Shown piece by piece: positions 14,673-25,342 of a stretch of DNA of 37,987 bases. Every line of letters starts with the position of its first letter. Within the stretch, counting starts at the first letter, position 1. A program made the translations under genes and the position numbers. Source of the DNA: Arthrobacter sp. Leaf337. GTDB taxonomy: Bacteria; Actinomycetota; Actinomycetes; Actinomycetales; Micrococcaceae. The stretch lies in assembly GCF_001423745.1 (NCBI RefSeq), contig NZ_LMPC01000018.1, positions 1 through 37,987 of the forward strand, read 5' to 3'. The notes under the pieces are model-generated. The model was not told the origin of the DNA, did not search any database, and worked only from the letters and a program-made list of their open reading frames with translations.

Positions 14673-15323
14673 CTACCAGCCGCGGGCGCGCCACTCTTCA
14701 AGGTGCGGACGTTCCGCGCCGAGGGTAGTGGGCTTGCCGTGGCCCGGGTGCACCACGGTGTCATCCGGGTACACACCGAACAGCCGCTCGCTGACATCGG
14801 TGATCAGCTGGTTGAAGCGTGCCGGATCCTTCTGCGTGTTGCCCACGCCGCCGGGGAACAGCGAATCGCCGGAAAAGATGTGCGCAGGGCCTGCCGGGTC
14901 CTGGTACACCAGCGCCACTGACCCCGGTGTGTGGCCGCGCAGGTGCACAGCCGTCACGTCGAAGCCGTCGAAGTTGCCGACGTCCCCGTGATCCAGCAGC
15001 ACGTCCACCGGAACGGGCAGCTCCGGTGCGTCGTCCGTCCCGGCCGCCGTCTTCACCCCGGTGGCCTCCACCAGGGCCGGCAGCGCGCGGACGTGGTCCC
15101 AGTGCTGGTGGGTGGTGGCAATCAACGCCAGCTTCGGCGTCGCGGAGGTGTCCGCGGCGGAGTCGGCAAGCAGCCCCTGGATGGCGGCCAGATCATCGGC
15201 CGCATCGATCAGGAGCTGCGCGCCCGACGCCTTGCTGGTGAGCAGATACACGTTGTTGTCCATCTCGCTGACAGAAATCCGGCGGATGGTGATGTCACGC
15301 AGGTCGTGAATGAGGGAATCCAT
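14673..15323 (-). CDS. MBL-fold metallo-hydrolase (glyoxalase II-like)
   Basis: 216 residues, a single metallo-beta-lactamase domain. The dinuclear metal site is complete: THQHWDH (His72, His74, Asp76, His77), GHTPGS (His131), SGDSLF (Asp153) and HPGHG (His195). This layout matches the glyoxalase II / hydroxyacylglutathione hydrolase-like group, which cleaves thioesters; in bacteria without glutathione, substrates may be mycothiol or bacillithiol derivatives, an inference only. No signal peptide. It is followed on the same strand by nothing but the long hairpin, and is preceded 21 nt upstream by the aldo/keto reductase stop, so the two may be co-transcribed and could share a role in aldehyde detoxification. 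Confidence 0.88.
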   Translation of the reverse strand: MDSLIHDLRDITIRRISVSEMDNNVYLLTSKASGAQLLIDAADDLAAIQGLLADSAADTSATPKLALIATTHQHWDHVRALPALVEATGVKTAAGTDDAPELPVPVDVLLDHGDVGNFDGFDVTAVHLRGHTPGSVALVYQDPAGPAHIFSGDSLFPGGVGNTQKDPARFNQLITDVSERLFGVYPDDTVVHPGHGKPTTLGAERPHLEEWRARGW

Positions 15324-15344
15324 GGGCTTCAGTCTACGGAGGCC

Positions 15345-16364
15345 CTACTCACGGCCTTGGGACACCCAGGTGGGGTCCGCTGAGCGGGAGCCGACGACGG
15401 CGTCCGCGGCGGCGTCGAGCATTTCCAGTTGTGCGGGGGTGAAGTCCAGCGCCAGCGAACCCAGGTTCTCGTCGATCCGTTCCGCCTTGCGCGTGCCCGG
15501 GATGGGAACCACGGGCAGGCCGAGCCGTTTGCCCTGGGCAAGCAGCCAGGCGAGAGCCACCTGGGCTGGAGTTGCCGGCTTGCCGGCGACAGTGAGCTCG
15601 CCGGCGACGGCCTGCACCGCGGCCACCACGCCCTGGTTGGCATCCGCTGCATCAGCGGCGAAGCGGGGGATGTTGCGGCGGAAGTCGCCGCTCCCGAGTT
15701 TCGAAGCGTCCACTGTGCCGGTGAGGAATCCCCGGCCCAGCGGCGAATAGGGCACAAATCCCACCCCAAGCGCGGCCGCCGCGGGAACAACGTTGCGTTC
15801 CACATCGCGGCTCCAGATGGACCATTCGCTCTGGACAGCGGCGATCGGGTGGATGCTGCTGGCCTCCCGCAGCTCCTCGGCCGTCACCTCGGACAGGCCG
15901 AGGTGCCGCACCTTGCCTTGCTGCACCAGCGCCGCCATGGCCTCCACGGTTTCCACAATCGGAACGCGGAGGTCGCGGCGGTGCATGTAGTACAGGTCTA
16001 TGGTGTCGGTGCCCAGGCGGCGGAGGCTGGCTTCCAATGCCTGCCGGATGTAGGCGGCGTCTCCCCGGATGTCGGTGTAGCCGCTGGCGGGAGTGCCCAC
16101 CAGCCCGAACTTCGTGGCCAGTTGCACTTCGCCCCGCCGTTCCTTTAGTAGCTGGGCGATCAGTTCCTCGTTGCTGCCGCCACCGTAGATGTCCGCAGTG
16201 TCGATGAAGCTGACGCCCGCATCAACGGCATGGTGGAGGGTGCGCAGGGCCTCACCCTGGTCCACTTCGCCGTAGACCGGGGTGAGGGCCATGCCGCCGA
16301 ACCCTAAAGGGCTGACGTTCAATCCGTCGCCGAGGTGAACTAATGGTGCGGATGCCAGTGCCAT
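15345..16364 (-). CDS. Aldo/keto reductase
   Basis: 339 residues, (beta/alpha)8 NADPH-dependent oxidoreductase. Seen are FIDTADIYGGGSNEELIAQLL (Asp and Tyr of the catalytic tetrad), LATKFG (Lys), YYMHRRD (His), the cofactor-binding VPYSPLGRGFLTG and PIPGTRKAERIDEN near the end. This is the AKR11/13 type (YajO/YakC-like) often called a general stress or aldehyde reductase. ATG 16364 is chosen since GGAG lies 6 nt upstream; an in-frame TTG at 16376 would overlap that site. Downstream on the same strand is the MBL hydrolase (21 nt); upstream, 80 nt away, ends the GGDEF-EAL gene. Two GGAATAC repeats and a TCCCGCGGGA palindrome lie in the 80-nt gap. Substrate unknown. Confidence 0.9.
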   Translation of the reverse strand: MALASAPLVHLGDGLNVSPLGFGGMALTPVYGEVDQGEALRTLHHAVDAGVSFIDTADIYGGGSNEELIAQLLKERRGEVQLATKFGLVGTPASGYTDIRGDAAYIRQALEASLRRLGTDTIDLYYMHRRDLRVPIVETVEAMAALVQQGKVRHLGLSEVTAEELREASSIHPIAAVQSEWSIWSRDVERNVVPAAAALGVGFVPYSPLGRGFLTGTVDASKLGSGDFRRNIPRFAADAADANQGVVAAVQAVAGELTVAGKPATPAQVALAWLLAQGKRLGLPVVPIPGTRKAERIDENLGSLALDFTPAQLEMLDAAADAVVGSRSADPTWVSQGRE

Positions 16365-16444
16365 AGGGGTCTCCAATTCGGTGCTTTGCGTATTCCGGGA
16401 AGTGCCGTCCTAGCCAAGAACTCCCGCGGGAAGGCCAGTATTCC

Positions 16445-18670
16445 TCATGAATCGACGGCCCGCTCAAGCTCCGCCGGACCGGGCTGAAGCGGGGCGCCTG
16501 CTGCCAGTAGCGCCACGATCATTTCGGCGGGGGCCGGGCGGGCCAGGAAGTAGCCTTGGCCCATGTGGCAATCCAGGGCGCGGAGCAGCTCCAGCTGGCG
16601 GCGGTCCTCAACTCCTTCGGCCACCACCTCGAGGGAGAGCATGCGGGCAAGGCCCAGGATTCCTTCGAGCATTGCTGCCGATTGCGCTTCGGACGCTTGC
16701 CGGCCAAGGAATGAACGGTCGATCTTGAGGATGTCTGCAGGCAGCACCGCCAGCGAACTCAGCGAGGAGTACCCCGTCCCGAAATCGTCGATTGCCACCC
16801 GGACGCCCGTCTCCTTCAGTGTCTTGAGAGCCGCAATTCCGCCGTCCGTGCTGCCCGCGAGGGCTGTCTCGGTCACTTCCAGCACCACCTTGTCCGCCTG
16901 CGCCGCGGGATCGGCTAGGATGCGCTTGATGGCCGCCAGATTCCGCGGATTGGGGAGCTGGATGGTGGACAGGTTGACCGAAACCCAGAGGTGTTCGCAC
17001 CGGGGCAGGGCCTTCCGCCAGCCGGCAGCTTGGCGGCTGGCGGTATCCAGCACCCAGCAGCCGACGGCGTCGATATCCCCTGTCTCTTCCGCAATGGGAA
17101 TGAACTCCGAGGGGGCCAGCAGCCCCAGCGTTGGGTGCTGCCAGCGCACCAGCGCTTCGACGCCGAGGATGGCTCCGCTGGTGAGGTCCACAATGGGCTG
17201 GTATTCGAGCCTGAGCTGGCCCTCCGGCGCCGCCGCAGCCAAGTCCCGCTTCAGGGCGGCGCGATAGGTCATATGGTCGTAGCCTTCGGCGTCGAACAGC
17301 TGCAACCGGGCCTTTCCGCCGTGTTTGGCCAGATACATTGCAAAGTCCGCCTGCCGCAGGAGCTCGGCGGCGTCCGAGGTGTCCAGACGGCGCTGCACGG
17401 CGCCCATGCTCGCGGTGACAGTCAGCCGGTCCTCGCCGACGAAGAAAGGCGCACGCAGTGCCTCGTGGATCCGTTCGGCGATCCCGGCGGTGACGGAGCC
17501 GGCGTCGTCGTCCATCACCACAATCGCGAACTCGTCTCCGCCGAGGCGGGCAACCATGTCGTCGGAACGGACGCAGGCCACGAGCCGGGCGGCCAGCTGA
17601 ACGAGGAGGGCGTCGCCACGCTCATGGCCCAGCGAATCGTTGACCTCCTTGAAGTCATCGATGTCGATGAACAGCAGTCCCTCGTTCCGGTTCCTGCGGG
17701 TGCTGCCCGCCCCGAACGATGCCGTCAGGTGTTCCATCAGGGCCGCGCGGTTCGCCAGGCCGGTGAGGGGGTCGTGGGTTGCGCGGTGGGTGAGCGCCTC
17801 GTGGCTGTTGCGTACAGCCAGGGCCATCCCGTTGAACGCCTCGGCCAGCTCGCCGAGTTCGTCGCGGCGGAAGACTTCAATGCGGTGGTTGTAGTTCCCG
17901 GCCTGCAGTTTTCGTACGCCGTGGTGCATGCTTTCCACCGGCCGAATGATGTCCTTGACCATCCTGCGTCGGAAGTACGCGGTGGCGCCCAATGCCGCCA
18001 CGAACAAGGCGCTGCGCCCGATGAACAAGAACCGTTCGAGTTCGGCGCTGTGCGCGAGCCCGTCATCCATCTCCGCCAGGGAGTACCGCCTGATATCCGC
18101 CAGCTGCATGCGGATTGCGGCGCTGGACGCGGCAAACGCCGGGGTCTGGTCCAGATGGCTGCCCTGGAGGGACTGCACCTGGCTGCCCCACAGGCCATGG
18201 GCCGCCAGGGCTTCCTGCCAGGACTGCCGCGCAGCGTCAAGCTTTTCCCTCGATGCCGTGTCACCCGGCAAAACGGCGGCGGTTTCCCCGAACAGGCGTG
18301 AGATCTCATCCTGCTGCCGGACAAAGGCAGAACGGTCCGCGGGGGCGTTGGCAAGCAGTTGGTGTCCCAGCTGCTCATGGGCGTCAAGGGCTGAGCGGAG
18401 GACCTCCACCTTTTCGAGCTCCACTTGCAGCCGGCGGGAGGTTTCCTCCACCTGGTTCATCAGGCCGCGCACCCCCACGATGGTGACGACGGCGCCGATC
18501 AACAGCGCAGTGAGCATCACCAGGAATGCCCGGGACCATTCGCGCTGCAGGCTCCACGTGCGTTCGGGCCCGGCCGCATCTGGCCCGGGGGATCCTGCCG
18601 CACCTGGGTGGCTGCCAGCCGGCGGTGCGGCGGCCGTCCCCGGAGCAGTGCCCGGCACTTGCGCATCCAT
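16445..18670 (-). CDS. Membrane-bound GGDEF-EAL protein (c-di-GMP synthesis and breakdown)
   Basis: 741 residues. A Pro/Ala/Gly-rich N-terminus is followed by TM1 (about 48-68), an external helical sensor of about 145 residues, TM2 (about 215-233), a HAMP linker (235-288), a GGDEF domain (290-460) and an EAL domain (475-725). The cyclase motif is intact (RLGGDEF, 377-381) and an inhibitory I-site RSDD lies exactly 5 residues before it. The EAL residues are present: EALVRW (505), VNL, VLEVTE, DDFGTGYSS (628-636), LKIDRSF, AEGVED, GQGY. Both activities therefore look possible, with product feedback on the cyclase. ATG 18670 has AGAGGA 10 nt upstream; a GTG at 18715 is in frame but lacks a ribosome site. 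The signal sensed is unknown. Confidence 0.93.
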   Translation of the reverse strand: MDAQVPGTAPGTAAAPPAGSHPGAAGSPGPDAAGPERTWSLQREWSRAFLVMLTALLIGAVVTIVGVRGLMNQVEETSRRLQVELEKVEVLRSALDAHEQLGHQLLANAPADRSAFVRQQDEISRLFGETAAVLPGDTASREKLDAARQSWQEALAAHGLWGSQVQSLQGSHLDQTPAFAASSAAIRMQLADIRRYSLAEMDDGLAHSAELERFLFIGRSALFVAALGATAYFRRRMVKDIIRPVESMHHGVRKLQAGNYNHRIEVFRRDELGELAEAFNGMALAVRNSHEALTHRATHDPLTGLANRAALMEHLTASFGAGSTRRNRNEGLLFIDIDDFKEVNDSLGHERGDALLVQLAARLVACVRSDDMVARLGGDEFAIVVMDDDAGSVTAGIAERIHEALRAPFFVGEDRLTVTASMGAVQRRLDTSDAAELLRQADFAMYLAKHGGKARLQLFDAEGYDHMTYRAALKRDLAAAAPEGQLRLEYQPIVDLTSGAILGVEALVRWQHPTLGLLAPSEFIPIAEETGDIDAVGCWVLDTASRQAAGWRKALPRCEHLWVSVNLSTIQLPNPRNLAAIKRILADPAAQADKVVLEVTETALAGSTDGGIAALKTLKETGVRVAIDDFGTGYSSLSSLAVLPADILKIDRSFLGRQASEAQSAAMLEGILGLARMLSLEVVAEGVEDRRQLELLRALDCHMGQGYFLARPAPAEMIVALLAAGAPLQPGPAELERAVDS

Positions 18671-18742
18671 GTGCTGTTGTCCTCTGCGTCCAGGAGCCAC
18701 GGGGGATCCAGCCACCGGCTGAGACCCGATGATGGTCCGGTG

Positions 18743-18748
18743 ATCCTA
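18743..18748 (-). promoter_or_regulatory. Candidate -10 box (TAGGAT) for the GGDEF-EAL gene
   Basis: TAGGAT on the reverse strand, about 70 nt before the start codon; no matching -35 is evident. It sits in CCTAGG palindromic context. Between here and the kinase stop, a short CCGGG/CCCGG hairpin (about 18822-18840) may end kinase transcription. Confidence 0.3.
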
Positions 18749-18844
18749 GGAGCAGGCTAACAGGGCTGCGGGGCCATGGCCCTGTGTCGCCGGAAAAAAC
18801 GCAGGGGAAATTTCGGCGCACCGGGCGGTAAACACCCCGGGAGG

Positions 18845-19495
18845 CTAGGACCAGGGGATGACCCGGTCCGCCGCATCGCGGGTGGATTCGATCAGCCGGG
18901 CGTTCGCCTCGTCGGAACAGGCGGCCCATTCCTCCGCGGCAGGCCGGTCCATGCCGAAGTGCACATGCCGGTCCACCAGCCGCTCGAGGCGAAGAGCCGG
19001 GGAAGTGTCCATGAACCAGACCTCGTCCAGCTGGGCCCGGACCTGTTGCCACACAGGGTGGTCCGCCAGGAGGTAGTTCCCTTCGGTGATCACCAGCGGG
19101 ACCGAAGCCGGCACGGCAATGGAGGCTGCCACCGGTTCGTCGATTTCGCGCCGGAAATCCGGCGCGAAAACCACCGACTCATCCCGACGCGCGAGCCGCT
19201 GCAGCAGCGAGAGGTAACCGCCGACGTCGAACGTGTCGATTGCCCCTTTGCGCTGCCGCAGCGGCGTGCCCTCGATAATCGCGTTGCCCAGATGGAAGCC
19301 GTCCATCGGCACCACCACGGCCATGCCCGGGCCAAAGAGGGAATGCAGGGCCGCTGCAAAGGTGGACTTCCCGGACCCCGGCGAGCCCGTGATGCCGAGC
19401 AGTATCCGGTTCCCCGACGCGAGGCGGCCGCGCAGTTCCGCCACGGCCGCCGTCACGTCGGGATGCCGGAGCGCGTCCGGCGGGGAAGATGCCAT
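18845..19495 (-). CDS. Nucleoside/nucleotide kinase family protein (uridine kinase/pantothenate kinase-like P-loop kinase)
   Basis: 216 residues. Walker A GITGSPGSGKST (about residues 36-47), a substrate-side block VPMDGFHLGN (Asp-Gly-Phe-His, as in uridine kinase and PanK relatives), RKGAIDTFD, and VITEGNYLL with the acidic residue of Walker B. The C-terminal HVHFGMDRPAAEEWAACSDEANARLI is typical of the subgroup that includes actinobacterial fructose-type kinases. It should phosphorylate a small sugar or nucleoside. ATG 19495 is used; a GTG at 19501 is equally possible. It begins 22 nt after the pullulanase stop on the same strand, so it may be in the glucan operon and handle a sugar product, but this is guilt by association. 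Confidence 0.85.
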   Translation of the reverse strand: MASSPPDALRHPDVTAAVAELRGRLASGNRILLGITGSPGSGKSTFAAALHSLFGPGMAVVVPMDGFHLGNAIIEGTPLRQRKGAIDTFDVGGYLSLLQRLARRDESVVFAPDFRREIDEPVAASIAVPASVPLVITEGNYLLADHPVWQQVRAQLDEVWFMDTSPALRLERLVDRHVHFGMDRPAAEEWAACSDEANARLIESTRDAADRVIPWS

Positions 19496-19516
19496 GGGCA
19501 CCAGCCTAATCCGCGG

Positions 19517-22594
<3,078 letters not shown>

Positions 22595-22653
22595 GGGAGA
22601 CCTTCCTTGGCAATGCCCCAGAACGGCATCAGCGGTGAGCGGGGATACCGACG

Positions 22654-22683
22654 AGCCTAGGGACCTGTTGTGACGCACGTCAA
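22654..22683 (-). promoter_or_regulatory. Promoter of the pullulanase operon with overlapping dyad
   Basis: On the reverse strand TTGACG (22683-22678), an 18-nt spacer and TAGGCT (22659-22654) make a good sigma-A promoter about 60 nt before the start codon. The dyad TGACG-CA-CGTCA (22671-22682) overlaps the -35 box and could be a repressor site. Confidence 0.5.
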
Positions 22684-22730
22684 CCATTTACTGAAAATAG
22701 AGCGTTATGTTTTCATGCAAGGCGACGTGA

Positions 22731-22744
22731 TGTTTACGTACACT
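22731..22744. promoter_or_regulatory. Candidate LacI-type operator between pullulanase and its regulator
   Basis: TGTTTACGTACACT is a dyad centred on CG (6 of 7 positions symmetric, allowing one central and one end mismatch), the classic centre of LacI-family sites. It lies 46 nt before the LacI gene and 60 nt upstream of the pullulanase -35 box. Assignment is by form and place only. Confidence 0.4.
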
Positions 22745-22789
22745 GGAAACACCATGACTTCCGGACGGCCGATCCGGTGAAGGAGCCTT

Positions 22790-23872
22790 ATGAGCACGAT
22801 AGCGGGCCGGGCAGACCCCGCCCCGGAGCGACCGAAGCTGGAGGACCTGGCCCGGAAGGTCGGGGTCAGTATCGCCACGGTGTCCCGGGTGGTCAACGGC
22901 CGGAAAGGCGTGTCGCGCGAGGTGCGGCAGGCCGTACTCGCAGCTATGGACGACCTCGGCTACGAGCGCCCGGACCGTGCCCGGAGCACTACCCGGGGCC
23001 AGGTGGGGATCATCGTTCCGGACCTGACAAACCCGATCTTTCCGGCAATCGCGCAGACGGTCGTGTCGCTCCTGTCCCAGGAGGACTTTATTCCGATCCT
23101 CTGTGCTTTGCCTGGCGGGGGACGCTCTGAGGACGAGTACATCGAGATGCTCGTGGCGCAGGAGGCCTCCGGCATCATCTTCATCTGCAGTTCACATGCC
23201 GACGGCCAGGCCAGCCTGGAGCGCTACCACCGGCTGCGCGGCCGCGGCATCCCGTTCGTCCTGGTCAACGGTGCCCGCCAGGAGCTGCCGGCAGCCTCCG
23301 TGTCCAATGACGACGCCGCGGCCATCAGCACCGCGGTGCAGCACCTTGCCAGCCTGGGGCACCGGAAGGTCGGCCTGGCCATCGGCCCGCACCGCTTCAT
23401 CCCGAGCAGGCAGAAGCTGGCCGGCTTCCGCTCCGCCCTCGCCGAGTACCTGGGCATTGAGGACCCGGAACCGCACACGGCCACCAGCATGTTCACGGTG
23501 GAAGGCGGCCAGAGTGCGGCGAATGAGCTCCTGGACTCCGGCCACACGGCCATTGTGTGCGCGTCCGACGTTATGGCGCTCGGTGCCATCCGGGCGGTCC
23601 AGGCCAGGGGGCTGCGCGTGCCGGAAGACGTGTCCATCGTCGGCTTCGATGACTCACCGCTGATGGCGCTCACGAATCCGCCGCTGACCACGCTCCGGCA
23701 GCCCGTCGCTGCGATCGCGCACGCCGCCGTCCACGCCCTGGCGGCCGAAATTGCCGGCGAACATTCCACGCGCTCGCCGGTGGTCCTGGCATCCGATCTG
23801 GTGGTGCGCGGCTCTACCGGTCCTGCGGCAGCAGCTTCAGCCCCGCCGCGCAGCCCACGATCCCGGCGATGA
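22790..23872 (+). CDS. LacI family transcriptional regulator
   Basis: 360 residues. The N-terminal HTH reads KLEDLARKVGVSIATVSRVVNG (residues 15-37) with the hinge helix region SREVRQAVLAAMDDLGYERP, followed by a periplasmic-binding-protein-like sensor (GIIVPDLTNPIFPAIAQ through VSIVGFDDSPLMALTNPPLTTLRQP). It is divergent from the pullulanase and probably represses it until a maltodextrin or similar sugar binds. AGGAG lies 4 nt before the ATG. Most LacI proteins end soon after VVRGST; here the frame runs on for 17 residues (GPAAAASAPPRSPRSRR) and overlaps the 3' end of the convergent SMR gene by 59 bp, so a lost stop codon is likely. Confidence 0.92.
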   Translation: MSTIAGRADPAPERPKLEDLARKVGVSIATVSRVVNGRKGVSREVRQAVLAAMDDLGYERPDRARSTTRGQVGIIVPDLTNPIFPAIAQTVVSLLSQEDFIPILCALPGGGRSEDEYIEMLVAQEASGIIFICSSHADGQASLERYHRLRGRGIPFVLVNGARQELPAASVSNDDAAAISTAVQHLASLGHRKVGLAIGPHRFIPSRQKLAGFRSALAEYLGIEDPEPHTATSMFTVEGGQSAANELLDSGHTAIVCASDVMALGAIRAVQARGLRVPEDVSIVGFDDSPLMALTNPPLTTLRQPVAAIAHAAVHALAAEIAGEHSTRSPVVLASDLVVRGSTGPAAAASAPPRSPRSRR

Positions 23873-24152
23873 ACAGCAGCTTGAGCGGGCTGGCCGGCTC
23901 GACGCCGGTGGCCATCGCCCAGCCCACGGTCAGGGCAGCGCCGATGCCCACCCACACGGCGTAGGCGGTCCCGAGCGGAATCGACTTCACGGCGATCCCC
24001 AGTCCCGCCATGCTCAGCGTTGCGGTGACGGCAAAGACGGCGGTCGGCAGCGCCTGGGAGAAGCCGTCGGACAGCCCCAGTGCGGTGGCCCAGACGGCTT
24101 CCAGCACGGCGGACGCGAGCAGGATCAGCCAGGCAGTCGCGTTCTTGGTCAT
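23814..24152 (-). CDS. Small multidrug resistance (SMR) protein, second subunit of a guanidinium exporter pair
   Basis: 112 residues with four membrane helices. The essential Glu lies in helix 1 (ASAVLEAVWATALGLSDGFS), matching the guanidinium-exporter (Gdx/SugE) pattern GxxE-xxW ... S-GF rather than the EmrE type; TAYAVWVGIGAALTVGW is the usual helix 3. It should act as a dimer with the product of the upstream gene, its start overlapping that gene's stop (TGATG), which ensures balanced translation. Export of guanidinium in exchange for protons is inferred from the riboswitch upstream of the pair. Its 3' end overlaps the LacI gene tail by 59 bp on the other strand. Confidence 0.9.
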   Translation of the reverse strand: MTKNATAWLILLASAVLEAVWATALGLSDGFSQALPTAVFAVTATLSMAGLGIAVKSIPLGTAYAVWVGIGAALTVGWAMATGVEPASPLKLLFIAGIVGCAAGLKLLPQDR

Positions 24153-24475
24153 CACGCCACCAACTTCAGGCCCACCACGGACGCGGCGATCCCGGCGAGC
24201 AGCAGCAGCCGTCCCGCCGTCGCGCGTTCCACTTTGGTGACGATCGCGTAGGCGGAGGTCAGCACCACGCCGACGCCCACCCACACCGCGTAGGCGGTGC
24301 CGGTGGGGATGGACTGCATCGCGAGGGCGAGCCCGCCGGTGCTGGCAATGACTGAGACGAGGAAGACCGTTGCGGGCAGGACGCGCCGGAGGCCCGTGGC
24401 TTGGGAGGTCCGGTGCAGCGCTGCGGCCCACACGGCCTCGAGCGCACCGGAGAGGATGAGGATTAACCACGACAT
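24152..24475 (-). CDS. Small multidrug resistance (SMR) protein, first subunit of a guanidinium exporter pair
   Basis: 107 residues, four membrane helices, with helix 1 MSWLILILSGALEAVWAAAL carrying the conserved Glu13 and Trp16, and helix 3 TGTAYAVWVGVGVVLTSAYA. Paired SMR genes such as ykkCD and ebrAB make heterodimers with opposite membrane orientation. ATG 24475 is set by AAAGGA (24487-24482). Just before that site lies a 41-nt guanidine-III riboswitch, so translation of both subunits should rise when guanidine accumulates. Stop and next start overlap (TGATG). Guanidinium efflux protects against a by-product of nitrogen metabolism. Confidence 0.92.
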   Translation of the reverse strand: MSWLILILSGALEAVWAAALHRTSQATGLRRVLPATVFLVSVIASTGGLALAMQSIPTGTAYAVWVGVGVVLTSAYAIVTKVERATAGRLLLLAGIAASVVGLKLVA

Positions 24476-24487
24476 GACAGATCCTTT

Positions 24488-24528
24488 GGCCAGTCTTGTC
24501 GCGTGCCGGGTACTGAACCGTCGTCCGG
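24488..24528 (-). promoter_or_regulatory. Guanidine-III (ykkC-III) riboswitch
   Basis: Reading the reverse strand, the three conserved blocks of the class occur in order and spacing: CCGGACGA (24528-24521), GTACCCGG (24512-24505) and GACAAGAC (24500-24493), total 41 nt, the same length as the Thermobifida fusca example. CAGT before the second block pairs with ACTG after the third, closing the pseudoknotted hairpin. The element abuts the AAAGGA ribosome site of the first SMR gene, which fits translational control: guanidine binding would free the site. Compared from memory; covariance search not run. Confidence 0.85.
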
Positions 24529-24582
24529 AGGTTCCAAAGAGGGAGCCTTGGTCCCAGCGTAGCAACGCCCGACGGCGGGAGG

Positions 24583-24595
24583 CCACCGTTGGTGG
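24583..24595 (-). terminator. Short perfect hairpin after the membrane-protein gene
   Basis: CCACC-AAC-GGTGG on the reverse strand, 7 nt past the stop of the 24602-25270 gene, no T run. It may separate that gene from the riboswitch-controlled SMR pair. Confidence 0.35.
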
Positions 24596-24601
24596 TTAAG
24601 G

Positions 24602-25270
24602 TCACCGGGGCGGTATGGTCCGGTGCGGGATCGACGCGGCGAGGGCCAGTACACCGATGAACGATGCGGCCAGGATGGCGAACCAGGCGCCGCGCGCTTC
24701 GGTGATGGCGAGGCGGGCGCCGGCGATTCCGGGTCCGGTCAGGATGAGTGCCGCGGCGAGGGCTGCACTGACGAGGCCGCAGAGCAGCCGTGCCCAGAGG
24801 GGGCCGCGACGGGAGAGGGCGTAGCCGCCGCCCATCCCCATCAGGGAGACTGCGATTGCGCCGCCGCCGAGGCCTTCGGTGAGGAGTGCGGTGATCGCGC
24901 CCGGCATGAACATCGGGGCGACGGCGAAGGCGAGTGGAGCAAGGGCAAGCCAGCGCCATCCCCTCCGCCCGCCTGCGCGCCGAAGAGCCTCCGCCCAGCC
25001 CAGGAGCCCGCCCGCAATGGCCCCCGGCAGGAGGATCGCACCGAAGGTTCCCCACCAAGTGAAGGTGGAGGCCGGGCCCGCAAGCTCCACCATGTAGCTG
25101 CGGAATCCTGCGGCCCAGGCAATGCCGCAGGTGATGCCGATCGCGACGAGCGGGGCGGCTGGATGGACTGCGGCGGTTCGCTGGACTGCGGCAGTTCGGG
25201 GGTCGGGCGCGCTCGGGTGGACGGCGGCGCGGGCGTCGCGCGAGGCTGGTGCGGATTCCTTGTCGCTCAT
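24602..25270 (-). CDS. Hypothetical integral membrane protein
   Basis: 222 residues. A polar N-terminus of about 40 residues contains an internal repeat (RTAAVQRTAAVHP, coded by a tandem GGACTGCGGC-type DNA repeat), then about six hydrophobic segments: VAIGITCGIAWAAG, GTFGAILLPGAIAGGLLGW, WLALAPLAFAVAPMF, GGAIAVSLMGMGGGYAL, LLCGLVSAALAAALIL and WFAILAASFIGVLALAASI. No transport or enzymatic motif is recognised. GGAG lies 7 nt before ATG 25270. It lies between the SMR pair and the second LacI gene and has no obvious link to either. Confidence 0.72.
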   Translation of the reverse strand: MSDKESAPASRDARAAVHPSAPDPRTAAVQRTAAVHPAAPLVAIGITCGIAWAAGFRSYMVELAGPASTFTWWGTFGAILLPGAIAGGLLGWAEALRRAGGRRGWRWLALAPLAFAVAPMFMPGAITALLTEGLGGGAIAVSLMGMGGGYALSRRGPLWARLLCGLVSAALAAALILTGPGIAGARLAITEARGAWFAILAASFIGVLALAASIPHRTIPPR

Positions 25271-25342
25271 GATCGGCTCCAGAGATTCAGCTGGTAGCTG
25301 GCGACATTAGGGCACTGACGGGGAAACATCAAGGCCCTTGGT

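Noticed and set aside
23814..25058. A 414-codon reverse frame that contains the second SMR gene
   Set aside because: Only the last 112 codons look like protein; the upstream part is out of frame with the first SMR gene and the membrane-protein gene.
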